Source: Clostridioides sp. ES-S-0054-01 (GTDB lineage: Bacteria; Bacillota; Clostridia; Peptostreptococcales; Peptostreptococcaceae). Taken from it: DNA of 64,000 bases. Position 1 is the first letter of the stretch, and the number at the start of each line of letters is the position of its first letter. This document shows, one piece after another, positions 47,128-55,926 of the stretch. The position numbers and the translations under genes were made by a program. The notes beneath the pieces are model-generated. The model saw nothing but the letters and a program-made list of their open reading frames with translations. It was not told where the DNA came from and did not search any database. The stretch spans positions 1,147,001 through 1,211,000 of the forward strand of contig CP067346.1 in the NCBI GenBank assembly GCA_021561035.1, in the 5' to 3' direction.

Positions 47128-48453
47128 ATGAGAATGTATGATATTATAAAAAAAAAGAGAGATAAGCTAGAACTTAGTAAAAAAGAAATAAACTACTTTA
47201 TAGAAAACTATTCAAAAGGGGATATACCTGACTATCAAGCTTCTGCACTATTAATGTCTATTTATTTAAATAAGATGAATAAACAAGAAACAGTGCATCT
47301 TACAGAAGCAATGATGAACTCTGGTGATATGATAAACCTATCTGATATAGATGGAATAAAGGTAGATAAGCATAGTACTGGTGGTGTTGGAGATAAGACT
47401 ACTATAGCTCTTATACCTTTGGTTGCTTCATGTGGAGCACCAGTTGCAAAGATGTCTGGTAGAGGGCTTGGTCATACTGGTGGGACTATTGATAAACTGG
47501 AGTCTATACCAGGTTTTTCGACAGAAATGGAGATAAGTAAGTTTATTGACTCTGTAAATAAGTACAAAATTGCAGTTTGTGGTCAAAGTGCAAAGGTAGC
47601 AATTGCAGATAAGAAAATATATGCTCTTAGAGATGTTACAGCGACTGTTGATAATATATCATTGATAGCATCAAGTGTAATGTCTAAAAAGTTAGCTTCA
47701 GGAGCTGATGCAATTGTGTTAGATGTAAAAACTGGTGATGGAGCATTTATGAAGACCTTAGAAGAGTCTTTTGAGCTAGCTAAATCTATGGTTGATATAG
47801 GTACTGATATGAATAGAGATACAATAGGAATTGTAACAGATATGGATGAACCTTTGGGGTTTGCAGTGGGAAACTCTTTAGAAGTTATAGAAGCAATTGA
47901 GACTTTAAAAGGAAATGGTCCTAAAGACCTTGTTGAGCTATGTGAAGTACTGGGAGCATATATGTTGGTTTTATCAAAGGTAGCACGTGATTTTGATGAT
48001 GGTATTGAAAAAATAAGAGAATCAATAAAATCTGGTAGTGCTATACATAAACTCAAAGAGTTTATAGAAAATCAAGGTGGTAATAAAGATGTAGTAGATA
48101 ATTATTCTTTATTCAAAAAATCAAAGTACAAATATCCAGTTAAATCAACTAAATCAGGTTATATAAGTAAAATTAAAGCTGAAGATGTTGGTGTATCAGC
48201 TATGATTCTTGGAGCAGGTAGAGAAACTAAGGATGATATTTTAGATTTATCAGCAGGGATAATTTTAGAAAAAAAAGTTGGAGATTATGTAAATGAAGGT
48301 GAAGTTTTAGCCTATATGTATTATAATGATGAACAAAAGCTTTCATTGGCAAAAGACAGATTTGTTGATTCCTATTCTATTGTAGATGTAAAAATAGACA
48401 AAAATAAATTAATATATGGTATTGTAACTAAAGATGAGATTAAAAAGTTTTAG
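47128..48453 (+). CDS. pdp: Pyrimidine-nucleoside phosphorylase
   Basis: Phosphorolysis of uridine, deoxyuridine and thymidine. The 441-aa protein has MYDIIKKKRDKLELSKKEI, DKHSTGGVGDKTT, the phosphate-binding SGRGLGHTGGTIDKLESIPG, DKKIYALRDVTATV, VLDVKTGDGAFMK and a C-terminal biotinyl-like domain. It completes the deoB-punA-pdp salvage group but may have its own transcript because of the terminator after punA. Confidence 0.94.
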   Translation: MRMYDIIKKKRDKLELSKKEINYFIENYSKGDIPDYQASALLMSIYLNKMNKQETVHLTEAMMNSGDMINLSDIDGIKVDKHSTGGVGDKTTIALIPLVASCGAPVAKMSGRGLGHTGGTIDKLESIPGFSTEMEISKFIDSVNKYKIAVCGQSAKVAIADKKIYALRDVTATVDNISLIASSVMSKKLASGADAIVLDVKTGDGAFMKTLEESFELAKSMVDIGTDMNRDTIGIVTDMDEPLGFAVGNSLEVIEAIETLKGNGPKDLVELCEVLGAYMLVLSKVARDFDDGIEKIRESIKSGSAIHKLKEFIENQGGNKDVVDNYSLFKKSKYKYPVKSTKSGYISKIKAEDVGVSAMILGAGRETKDDILDLSAGIILEKKVGDYVNEGEVLAYMYYNDEQKLSLAKDRFVDSYSIVDVKIDKNKLIYGIVTKDEIKKF

Positions 48454-48480
48454 AAAATTTTAGAAAAGTGATTATAAAAG

Positions 48481-48512
48481 ACCTAACATGTCAAAAATAA
48501 TGTTAGGTTTTT
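48481..48512 (+). terminator. Terminator after pdp
   Basis: A perfect 9-bp stem ACCTAACAT/ATGTTAGGT (48481-48489 with 48500-48508) and a T-run. The surrounding ~45 bases are related to those of the terminator at 49761. Confidence 0.85.
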
Positions 48513-48665
48513 TATTTTTTGATAAGTTGTAAATTATAGCAAAAAGATATATTTTAAAACATTTTTTACAATATAAATAAGTTTATTCTACAAGATGATT
48601 GAAAATTAAAGCATCTAGTTTTATAATAGAAAATGGGTAAATATACATAAGGAGTAGATTATATT

Positions 48666-49745
48666 ATGAACTTTAAAGAAAATAGATTAAAAATAGCAGT
48701 ATTAATAATTGTTATTTTAATTATCTTAGGAGGTATATTTGTGTTTATGCAAATAGGTCCTTATGATAAAAATAACAAAAAAGATGTAATTATTGACATT
48801 CCAAGTGGAGCATCTGTTGGAAAAATATCTGACATATTATATGAAAATAAACTAATAAAAAATGAACTATTATTTAAACTTTTGGTAAAAGTTAGTAATA
48901 AAGCTCCATCTATAAAATCAGGAACATACTTACTTAATCAATCGTATTCAAATAATGATATAATAAGTCTTTTAGTTTCAGGTAAAGTATATCAGGATGG
49001 TTTAAAAGTAACTATTCCAGAGGGTGCTACATCTAAAGAAATTATAGCAATGTTAGTAAATAAAAATTTAGGAGATAAAGCCACTTTTGAAAAACTAATA
49101 AAAGAACCTCGAGAATTTTATAATAAATTTCCATACTTAAAGGAAGATGGAATAACTTCTTTAGAAGGGTTCTTGTATCCAGAAACGTATTATTTTAATT
49201 CAAAGAAACAATCAGAAGAAGATATTTTAAGCGAAATGTTAAAGGTATTTGACAGTAAATACGCGGACAAGTTTAAAAAGAAACAAAAAGAATCAAAGAT
49301 GACTCTTCAAGAAGTAATGGAAATGGCATCAATAATTGAGAAAGAAGCTGTTCTTGACAAAGATAGACCAATAATAGCAAGTGTGTTTTATAATAGACTT
49401 AAGGTAGGTATGCCTCTTCAATCAGATGCAACAATACAATATATATTTGAAGAGAGAAAGAAAATTGTAACGTATGATGATTTAAAAATTGATTCACCAT
49501 ATAATAGTTATAAAAATAAAGGATTGCCTCCTACGCCAATATCAAATCCTGGTATAAAATCTATTGAAGCAGCACTATATCCAGATAAAACAGACTATTT
49601 ATATTTTGTAGCTAAGATTGATGGTGGAAATAATTATAGTACAAACTATCAAGACCATTTAAAATATGTTAAAGAATATAAAGAAGCAAGGGATAAGCAA
49701 TCAAAAGATACAAAAGCAACAAATAAAGAAAATACAAAAAAATAA
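48666..49745 (+). CDS. mltG: Endolytic murein transglycosylase MltG (YceG-like)
   Basis: Membrane-bound lytic enzyme that cuts nascent glycan strands. The 359-aa protein has an N-terminal membrane helix (about 9-29), a LysM-like part (IDIPSGASVGKISDILYENKLI), and the YceG catalytic domain with LEGFLYPETYYF, MASIIEKEAVLDKDRPIIASVFYNRL (catalytic Glu in IEKEA), and LPPTPISNPGIKSIEAALYP. In Bacillus yrrL also precedes yrrM and the U32 genes, as here. Confidence 0.95.
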   Translation: MNFKENRLKIAVLIIVILIILGGIFVFMQIGPYDKNNKKDVIIDIPSGASVGKISDILYENKLIKNELLFKLLVKVSNKAPSIKSGTYLLNQSYSNNDIISLLVSGKVYQDGLKVTIPEGATSKEIIAMLVNKNLGDKATFEKLIKEPREFYNKFPYLKEDGITSLEGFLYPETYYFNSKKQSEEDILSEMLKVFDSKYADKFKKKQKESKMTLQEVMEMASIIEKEAVLDKDRPIIASVFYNRLKVGMPLQSDATIQYIFEERKKIVTYDDLKIDSPYNSYKNKGLPPTPISNPGIKSIEAALYPDKTDYLYFVAKIDGGNNYSTNYQDHLKYVKEYKEARDKQSKDTKATNKENTKK

Positions 49746-49760
49746 ACAGTGATTATAAAA

Positions 49761-49795
49761 AGTCTGACAGGGTAAAAATAATGTTGGGCTTTTTT
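49761..49795 (+). terminator. Terminator after mltG
   Basis: A 9-bp stem with three G-U pairs (49761-49769 with 49782-49790) and six T. Sequence around it resembles the pdp terminator region. Confidence 0.75.
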
Positions 49796-49916
49796 ATTGA
49801 AAATTGTTATTCTTAGATTTATAATAAAGAAAGTGTAAATATATATAACAATATGAATTTAAAAAATAATAAATTAAGACAAAACTTGAATGTTTATTAT
49901 TTTAGGGAGTGTTTTT

Positions 49917-50591
49917 ATGAGTAATATAGTTAATGACTTAGTTGAAGATTATATAAGGGTGACATTAAAAGAAAAAGAAGGATTTTTAAAAGATTTGGAA
50001 ATTTATGCAGAGGAAAATAGTGTTCCTATAATACATAAAGAAGTTTCAGATTTGTTAAAAGTATTATTAAAGGTTCAAAAGCCAAAGAGAGTTTTAGAAG
50101 TAGGATGTGCAATTGGTTATTCTTCTATTTTTTTTGCAAGTATTATAGGAAAAGATGCAGATATAATAACTGTTGAGAGAAATGAAAAAATGATAGAAAA
50201 AGCAAAAGAAAATATAAAATTAGCTGGATTTGACAATAACATAACCATACTAGAAGGAGATGCAGAAGAAAAACTTAGTCAAGTCCAAGGTGAATTTGAC
50301 CTTATATTTATAGATGCAGCTAAAGGTCAATACAAGCTATTTTTTGATTTAGTTATAGATAAATTAAAAGATGGTGGACTTTTGGTATCTGATAATATTT
50401 TATATAAAGGTATGGTTGCTCATGATGATTTTGTTGTAAGAAGAAAAAAAACTATAGTTAAAAGAATGAGAAGTTATTTAGATTATATATGTAATTGTGA
50501 CTATTTAAGTACATCATTGATACCAATAGGTGATGGTGTAGCACTAAGTTATAAAGAAAGTAAAAGAGGTGACGTAGATGGAATTAAATAA
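49917..50591 (+). CDS. SAM-dependent O-methyltransferase (YrrM/TrmR-like)
   Basis: 224-aa class I methyltransferase of the catechol O-methyltransferase-like family. SAM loop VLEVGCAIGYSSIFFA, acidic ITVERN, and metal-binding IFIDAAKGQY, VSDNILYKGMV are visible. The Bacillus homologue YrrM (TrmR) methylates 5-hydroxyuridine at tRNA position 34. The next gene encodes the U32 protein that makes that hydroxyuridine, so the same tRNA role is well supported. ATG 49917 follows AGGGAG; its end overlaps the U32 gene by 14 nt. Confidence 0.9.
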   Translation: MSNIVNDLVEDYIRVTLKEKEGFLKDLEIYAEENSVPIIHKEVSDLLKVLLKVQKPKRVLEVGCAIGYSSIFFASIIGKDADIITVERNEKMIEKAKENIKLAGFDNNITILEGDAEEKLSQVQGEFDLIFIDAAKGQYKLFFDLVIDKLKDGGLLVSDNILYKGMVAHDDFVVRRKKTIVKRMRSYLDYICNCDYLSTSLIPIGDGVALSYKESKRGDVDGIK

Positions 50592-51825
50592 GGTTGAACT
50601 TTTAGCTCCAGCAGGCGATTTGGAGAGATTGAAAATAGCTATAACGTATGGAGCAGATGCTGTTTATATAGGTGGAGAAATTTTTGGAATGAGGTCCGCT
50701 GCAAAGAACTTTAGTAAGGAAGATATGGCAGAAGGAGTAGCTTTTGCACATGAAAGAGGTAAAAAAGTATTTGTAACAGTAAATATAATACCTCATAATG
50801 AAGATTTTCTACAATTAGAAGATTATTTGTTGGAGTTAGAAGAGATAGGAATAGATGCAGTTATAATAGCTGACCCAGGAGTGCTTAGTGTTATTAAAAA
50901 AGTAATTCCGAATATGGAAATACATTTAAGTACACAAGCAAATACAACTAATTATTTAAGTGCAAATTTCTGGTATGAGCATGGAATAAAAAGGGTTGTA
51001 GTGGCAAGAGAGTTATCTTTTGATGAAATATCTGAAATAAGAGCAAAAACACCTTTAGATATGGATATAGAAGCGTTTATGCACGGAGCTATGTGTATCT
51101 CTTATTCTGGTAGATGTTTAATAAGCAACTATATGACTGGAAGGGATGCAAACAAAGGTTCTTGTGCTCAATCTTGTAGATGGCAATATCACTTAGTTGA
51201 AGAAAAAAGACCTGGTGAGTATTTCCCAATATATGAAGATGAAAGGGGTACATTCTTTTTTAACTCAAAAGATTTATGTATGATAGAGTATATACCTGAA
51301 TTAATCAAATCTGGTATAACAAGTTTAAAAATAGAAGGTAGAATGAAAACTTCATACTATGTAGCTACTGTTGTAAGAGCATACAGAATGGCAATAGATG
51401 AATTTTACAAAGACCCAGAAAACTGGAAGTTCAACCCAATGTGGATGGAAGAGTTAAAAAAAGGTAGCCATAGACATTTTACATCAGGATTTTACTTGAA
51501 TAAACCAACAACAGAAGACCAAAATTATCAGTCAGCATCATATGTTAGAAACTATGATTTTATAGGTATAGTTAGGGAAACAGAAGATGAAGATGGTCTT
51601 ATTGTAGTTGAGCAAAGAAATAAAATGTGCGTTGGTGATGAAATAGAAGTTATGGGACCATATAAAGAAACTATGTTTACTAAAATTGAAGAAATGTATA
51701 ATGAAGAAGGAGAAGCTATAGAGTCAGCTCCCCATCCTAGACAAATAGTGAAATTAAAGTTGTCAGTAAAAGTTGGTAAAGATTATATGCTTAGAAAAGC
51801 TATAGAAGAAAAGGTTGAAGAATAA
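50578..51825 (+). CDS. U32 family protein, TrhP-like tRNA hydroxylation enzyme
   Basis: 415-aa protein of peptidase family U32, now known to work as prephenate-dependent tRNA uridine-34 hydroxylation enzymes in Bacillus and E. coli (TrhP). Conserved parts: ELLAPAGDLERLKIAITYGADAVYIGG, STQANTTN, the cysteines in GAMCISYSGRCLIS and GSCAQSCRW, and SLKIEGRMKTSYYVATVVRAYR. Overlap with the methyltransferase gene suggests coupled production of two successive steps. Bacillus has two U32 genes here; this window has one. Confidence 0.92.
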   Translation: MELNKVELLAPAGDLERLKIAITYGADAVYIGGEIFGMRSAAKNFSKEDMAEGVAFAHERGKKVFVTVNIIPHNEDFLQLEDYLLELEEIGIDAVIIADPGVLSVIKKVIPNMEIHLSTQANTTNYLSANFWYEHGIKRVVVARELSFDEISEIRAKTPLDMDIEAFMHGAMCISYSGRCLISNYMTGRDANKGSCAQSCRWQYHLVEEKRPGEYFPIYEDERGTFFFNSKDLCMIEYIPELIKSGITSLKIEGRMKTSYYVATVVRAYRMAIDEFYKDPENWKFNPMWMEELKKGSHRHFTSGFYLNKPTTEDQNYQSASYVRNYDFIGIVRETEDEDGLIVVEQRNKMCVGDEIEVMGPYKETMFTKIEEMYNEEGEAIESAPHPRQIVKLKLSVKVGKDYMLRKAIEEKVEE

Positions 51826-51850
51826 TAAAAATTTGATAAAGATAGTATTA

Positions 51851-51890
51851 GCCCCTTAGAAATTGTCAATAATGAAATTATCTAAGGGGT
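51851..51890 (+). promoter_or_regulatory. Stem that covers the SD of the PBP gene
   Basis: CCCCTTAGA (51852-51860) pairs perfectly with TCTAAGGGG (51881-51889), extended by a G-T pair, across a 20-nt loop. The right arm contains the SD AAGGGG of the gene starting at 51897. No T-run follows. Confidence 0.6.
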
Positions 51891-51896
51891 GATTTC

Positions 51897-53561
51897 ATGT
51901 CAAAAAAGAAGACTTCATTTTTGAAAAAAGTGGGAAAGAGAAGCTGGTGTATATTTACTATAGTTTTAATAATTTATAGTGCTTTAATTTATAGGCTAGT
52001 TGATATACAAGTGTTAAAAGGTGATAAATACAAACAAAGTGTTGAATCACAAAGTATTGAGAAAGTAGAGTTAAATAGTGGAAGAGGAATAATCTACGAT
52101 AGAAACAACAAGAAGCTTACAGATATAAGTAAGTCTCAGGTATTGGTTGTTGAAAAGGAAAAATTAAATAATAACTATAGAATCTTAGAGCTTATTAAGA
52201 AAGCTACTGAGATGGATGATTTAGATATATATAAAGCCGTACAAGAGCAATTAACACGCCCTATAATACAGATTCAGACCAAAAATATTGATAAGAGTAT
52301 GAAAAAAGAACTTGAGAAAAATGGAATAATGGTAGAAGAAAAAACTATGAGATACGCAAAAGATGGTTTATTATCACACACAATAGGATATATAAAAGAA
52401 GATGATAAATCAGGTCAATCAGGAATTGAAAAAAGTATGGACAGTGTGCTTAGAAATTCAAATGAAAAGTATATAAGTGCTTTTAAAGCTGGAGATGCAG
52501 GAAATGAAAAATCCCTAAATATACTAAAGGGAAGTGTAAAAACTGTTGATAATAAGGATAAAGATATACATCTAAAAACTACCATTGATTATGATATTCA
52601 AAAAAAATTAGAACAGATACTAAATAAAGAAGAAAACCCTACAGCAGTAGTAATATCGGAAGCTTCTACAGGTGAAATTCTTGCAATGTGTTCTAGACCT
52701 AATTTTGACCAAAATGACATATCAAAAAGTTTAAAAGGAAAAAATGGGGAATTTGAAAATAGAGTTATAAAGGCGACATATCCACCAGGGTCTGTATTTA
52801 AAATGGTAGTTTTATTTTCTGCACTTGAAAATGGTGTTGTAGATGAGAACTATACTTATAGTTGTACAGGAAAGACTAAAGTTGGGAATACTAATGAAAT
52901 ACTAAGATGTAATAAAAGAGATGGTCATGGTTTCCAAAACTTAAGACAAGCTTTTTCTAATTCATGCAATCCTGCATTTTTAGATATAGCCATGAAACTT
53001 GGAAAAGAAAAGATACTTAAATCTGCTGAAAAATTACATTTATTTGAAAAGGTTAATATTGGTCTTGATGAAGAAAAAATTAGAGAAGCTCCAAAAAACA
53101 TATCAATAAGAAATTTAGCTATAGGTCAAGAGAATATAGAATTTACACCACTTCAAATAAATCAAATGACTCAAATAATGGCTAATAATGGGACATTCAA
53201 ACCATTATACCTGTATAAAAGTCTTGTGGACAATGATATGAATACAATAAAAACTTATAAGTCTGCAAAAAAGGAAGAACTTATTTCTCCTTATGTATGT
53301 ACACTAGTTAAAGAATATATGAAGTCTGTGTCTAGAGTTGGTACAGCTAAAGACTTGAAAGATATTGAGGGTGGATGTGGAGTTAAAACTGGTACAGCTC
53401 AAAGTAGTTTGAATAAAAAAGCAATAGACCATGGATGGATAACTGGATTTTATCCTGAAGAAAGACCTAAATATGTAATAACTGTATTAGTAGAAGGAAC
53501 TCAAAAAGGAAATAAATCTGCAGTACCTATATTTAAGGAAATATGTGAAAGTATACAATAA
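51897..53561 (+). CDS. Class B penicillin-binding protein (transpeptidase)
   Basis: 554-aa bitopic transpeptidase that cross-links peptidoglycan. Membrane helix at about 17-36, a dimerisation domain with GRGIIYDRNNKKL, then the transpeptidase domain with Ser299 in PPGSVFKMV, the SCN triad at about 356 in SNSCNPAF, and Lys497 in KTGTAQS. It is smaller than typical SpoVD or PBP2. The neighbouring sigK suggests a sporulation link, but the gene itself does not show this. ATG 51897 has an SD held in a stem. A bidirectional terminator separates it from sigK. Confidence 0.92.
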   Translation: MSKKKTSFLKKVGKRSWCIFTIVLIIYSALIYRLVDIQVLKGDKYKQSVESQSIEKVELNSGRGIIYDRNNKKLTDISKSQVLVVEKEKLNNNYRILELIKKATEMDDLDIYKAVQEQLTRPIIQIQTKNIDKSMKKELEKNGIMVEEKTMRYAKDGLLSHTIGYIKEDDKSGQSGIEKSMDSVLRNSNEKYISAFKAGDAGNEKSLNILKGSVKTVDNKDKDIHLKTTIDYDIQKKLEQILNKEENPTAVVISEASTGEILAMCSRPNFDQNDISKSLKGKNGEFENRVIKATYPPGSVFKMVVLFSALENGVVDENYTYSCTGKTKVGNTNEILRCNKRDGHGFQNLRQAFSNSCNPAFLDIAMKLGKEKILKSAEKLHLFEKVNIGLDEEKIREAPKNISIRNLAIGQENIEFTPLQINQMTQIMANNGTFKPLYLYKSLVDNDMNTIKTYKSAKKEELISPYVCTLVKEYMKSVSRVGTAKDLKDIEGGCGVKTGTAQSSLNKKAIDHGWITGFYPEERPKYVITVLVEGTQKGNKSAVPIFKEICESIQ

Positions 53562-53581
53562 AATTATGTACTATAAAATTT

Positions 53582-53646
53582 AAGGATATACCGTAACTTT
53601 GATTTTGAGATAGAAAGTTTTGTCTAATAATGTACGATATATCCTT
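53582..53646. terminator. Bidirectional terminator between the PBP gene and sigK
   Basis: Fourteen-base arms with one mismatch (53582-53595 with 53633-53646) and an inner ACTTT/AAAGT stem, flanked by T-rich sequence on both strands. It lies between two convergent genes. Confidence 0.75.
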
Positions 53647-53659
53647 TTAAAATATAGTA

Positions 53660-54301
53660 TTAACTTTCTTGAACAAGCTCTTTTTCTAGTTTTTTAAGAG
53701 CTTTTTTTTCGATTCTAGATACATATGACCTCGATATATCGAGTTTTTGTGCAATTTCTCTTTGCGTCTTATAGCCATAAGGAGTTAACCCATATCTTAA
53801 CTGGACAATTTCTCTTTCTCTAGGAGTAAGAATATTGTTTAGTTGTTCATAAAGTTTTCCAACTTGAACTTTTAGCTCAACTTCATCAAGAACATAGTTA
53901 GCTTCTGTACCAAGTATATCTAAAAGGCTTATTTCATTACCTTCTTTATCTGTTCCGATAGGGTCTTGTAGAGATACTTGAGTTTTATTTTTTTTGTTAG
54001 ACCTAATATTCATTAAAATCTCATTTTCAATACATCTAGAAGCATATGTTGCTAATCGAGTTCCTTTATCTATGTTATAAGTTTCTATAGCTTTAATTAA
54101 TCCTATTGTACCTATGGATATTAAATCATCTTGGTCTTCCGTCGAATTATTATATTTCTTTGCTATATAAGCTACTAATCTCATGTTTCTTTCAATTAAT
54201 GTATCTTTTGCACTTTTATCGTTTTCTATTTTAAATTTAGTTAAATACTCAATCTCTTCTTCAGGGGTTAAGGGTTTTTCAAAAGATTTAAGAGCTGCCA
54301 A
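53660..54301 (-). CDS. sigK: RNA polymerase sigma factor SigK, uninterrupted
   Basis: Late mother-cell sigma factor, 213 aa. Region 2 (NMRLVAYIAKKYNNSTEDQDDLISIGTIGLIKAIETY, GTRLATYASRCIENEILM) and region 4 (LTPREREIVQLRYGL, TQREIAQKLDISRSYVSRIEKKALKKLE) are complete. The N-terminus begins MAALKSFEKPLTPEEE and lacks the Bacillus pro-sequence, as is known for C. difficile. TTG 54301 is the start behind AGGGGGTGA. No skin element interrupts the gene, and no recombinase gene is nearby. Direct repeats GGTCAC (54304-54309 and 54322-54327) are in the leader. Confidence 0.96.
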   Translation of the reverse strand: MAALKSFEKPLTPEEEIEYLTKFKIENDKSAKDTLIERNMRLVAYIAKKYNNSTEDQDDLISIGTIGLIKAIETYNIDKGTRLATYASRCIENEILMNIRSNKKNKTQVSLQDPIGTDKEGNEISLLDILGTEANYVLDEVELKVQVGKLYEQLNNILTPREREIVQLRYGLTPYGYKTQREIAQKLDISRSYVSRIEKKALKKLEKELVQES

Positions 54302-54356
54302 TAGGTCACCCCCTTTTCAACGGTCACTTTAAATTATATGAAGGAGACTTATCCAA

Positions 54357-54385
54357 GTTGACTGTTATCTAATAAAATAATATGC
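54357..54385 (-). promoter_or_regulatory. SigE-like promoter of sigK
   Basis: On the minus strand GCATATT (54385-54379) is a full -35 KMATATT match. After 14 nt comes CAGTCAAC (54364-54357), 5 of 8 with CATACAMT. GGATAAG just downstream is one base from a SpoIIID core box. sigK needs SigE and SpoIIID in spore formers. Confidence 0.45.
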
Positions 54386-54555
54386 ATACTTTTAGAATTT
54401 AAAACATACATTTGCAAACTTTTGGATGTAATATAGCATAAAGAATGGAAAATTAAATTTTTGTTGTATATATATGAAACAAGGCGAAGGAATTATTAAT
54501 TTATAAAGTATAAATTGAAATTTAGGTGTCAATAAATATAAAGGAAATAATATTT

Positions 54556-54657
54556 ATGCATGTTTTGATGTTGGAGCCAAAAGATTCAGGAAAAGCATTA
54601 GAAATCATAAAAAATGTGCATATAGGAGGTGTAATCTTACAATACTTAAAAAGGTAA
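54556..54657 (+). CDS. Very short ORF, doubtful
   Basis: 33 codons from ATG 54556 behind a weak AAGGAA. The product has no recognisable features. It is listed only because the sigK-pilin gap (54302-54860) holds little else. Confidence 0.15.
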   Translation: MHVLMLEPKDSGKALEIIKNVHIGGVILQYLKR

Positions 54658-54777
54658 ATGTAATTAATTGTTTGGGTAAAGTTTATTACAAGTAAAAAGT
54701 ATTAGTCGTAGTTAATACTATTAAGAATGAAGGTGGTGTATTAATTTGTATATGGACAGGAGGAGATTTTGATTACA

Positions 54778-54864
54778 ATGAAAAAACTTACAAAAGATAT
54801 TTATGAAAAAACTTATAATTACACGTTTATATATAAAATATTACTTAGGAGTTTTTATTATTGA
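54778..54864 (+). CDS. Short upstream ORF coupled to the first pilin gene, doubtful
   Basis: 28 codons from ATG 54778, 12 nt after AGGAGGAG. Its TGA overlaps the TTG start of the pseudopilin gene (TTGA). It may be a leader peptide or chance. The peptide is basic and Tyr-rich. Confidence 0.25.
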   Translation: MKKLTKDIYEKTYNYTFIYKILLRSFYY

Positions 54865-55223
54865 AAACAAGAAAGAGTGGTTTTATATCAATCGAATGTA
54901 TAATAAGTATTACTATATTATATTTGATTGTTTATTTAGTTTCTACATCTTTGTATAGTTGTTATAGTTTTATTAGTAGAAATATATCTGATAGAGAAAT
55001 GTTAAATACAGCAAAAAAATATATAGAAGATGAGAAGTATCGAATACAAAATAGTAAATATGAGTCAATTGAAGATGAGACAGAAAAAAATTACATAAAT
55101 GGATATGAAATTAGCAGTACAGTAAAACAAGTTTTAGATTATTATCAATGTTATGAAATAAATATAGAAATAAAAAATAAAATTAAAAAATTGAGGTTTA
55201 ATAGCTATGTTACTAGAAAATAA
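54861..55223 (+). CDS. Prepilin-like protein 1 (minor pseudopilin)
   Basis: 120-aa protein with a type IV prepilin leader: short basic MKTRKSG, then FISIECIISITILYLIVYLVS with Glu at +5 after the Gly cleavage site. The rest is a small soluble domain. Start TTG 54861 after AGGAG. It resembles PilV/GspI minor pilins in size. First of four overlapping genes (17-nt overlap with the next). No pilus ATPase, platform or peptidase gene is near, so assembly must use machinery elsewhere. Confidence 0.8.
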   Translation: MKTRKSGFISIECIISITILYLIVYLVSTSLYSCYSFISRNISDREMLNTAKKYIEDEKYRIQNSKYESIEDETEKNYINGYEISSTVKQVLDYYQCYEINIEIKNKIKKLRFNSYVTRK

Positions 55224-55926
55224 AGGCTCTATATTAATAATAGCATTGATAATATTTTCTATTATAAGTACTGTGTGCATTATGTGCATAGGTTTAATTT
55301 ATACACATAATAATATGCTTGAGTTAGAATACAAAGACACTCAACTAAAAGAAATTTCTTTAAGTGGAATTGAAATATCAGTAAGCAATGTACTTTCTTG
55401 TGTTGAGGAAGCCATTAATGAAGCTAATAATGAAGACGAATTTAGAGAATATTTCTTAGGAAATAACATGATTGATTGTATAAAAAAAATAAAGGATACA
55501 TCTTATAGTAACTTAGAGGAGCTTTCTTTAAAGGTAGAAAATAATACTATCTATGATAGAGGTGACTTTTTTGAATTTGATATAGCAAGTACAGTTAGAG
55601 AAAAAGAATTTTTAAAAGTAATAAAAGTAAGAGTAAAAATTAAAAATCCATGGGTAGGAATTGACATTGAAGATTATATGGATAAATTTAATAACAATAA
55701 AATTAATGATAAAACATTCAATGATTATAAAGTCTCTAAAAAGGATGAAGTTCTAAATGAATTTAAAACTAAGAATGAAAATATCATTAATCAAGATGTT
55801 GTTGAACCCACAGACAAAGATATTGAAGAATATGAAGAAGAACTTAAACAAAACATAATTGAAAATATAAAGAAGAATTTTGATGAAAAAAAACTAGTAT
55901 GTGTATATAAGTATAGGGGTGTATAA
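55207..55926 (+). CDS. Prepilin-like protein 2 (PilX/GspK-like)
   Basis: 239-aa protein, the largest of the four. N-terminus MLLENKG then SILIIALIIFSIISTVCIM: a Gly-Ser processing site and hydrophobic stalk but no Glu at +5, as is typical of GspK/PilX tip pilins. The C-terminal part is acidic and Lys/Glu-rich. Overlaps both neighbours (17 and 26 nt), so the four genes are translationally linked. Confidence 0.75.
   Translation: MLLENKGSILIIALIIFSIISTVCIMCIGLIYTHNNMLELEYKDTQLKEISLSGIEISVSNVLSCVEEAINEANNEDEFREYFLGNNMIDCIKKIKDTSYSNLEELSLKVENNTIYDRGDFFEFDIASTVREKEFLKVIKVRVKIKNPWVGIDIEDYMDKFNNNKINDKTFNDYKVSKKDEVLNEFKTKNENIINQDVVEPTDKDIEEYEEELKQNIIENIKKNFDEKKLVCVYKYRGV

Noticed and set aside
47583-48056. 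157-codon minus-strand frame inside pdp
   Set aside because: Antisense shadow of a well-supported gene; no SD and no recognisable domain.
54556-54864. Confident small genes between sigK and the pilin cluster
   Set aside because: Very short, weak SD or unusual spacing, and no recognised product; listed only at low confidence.
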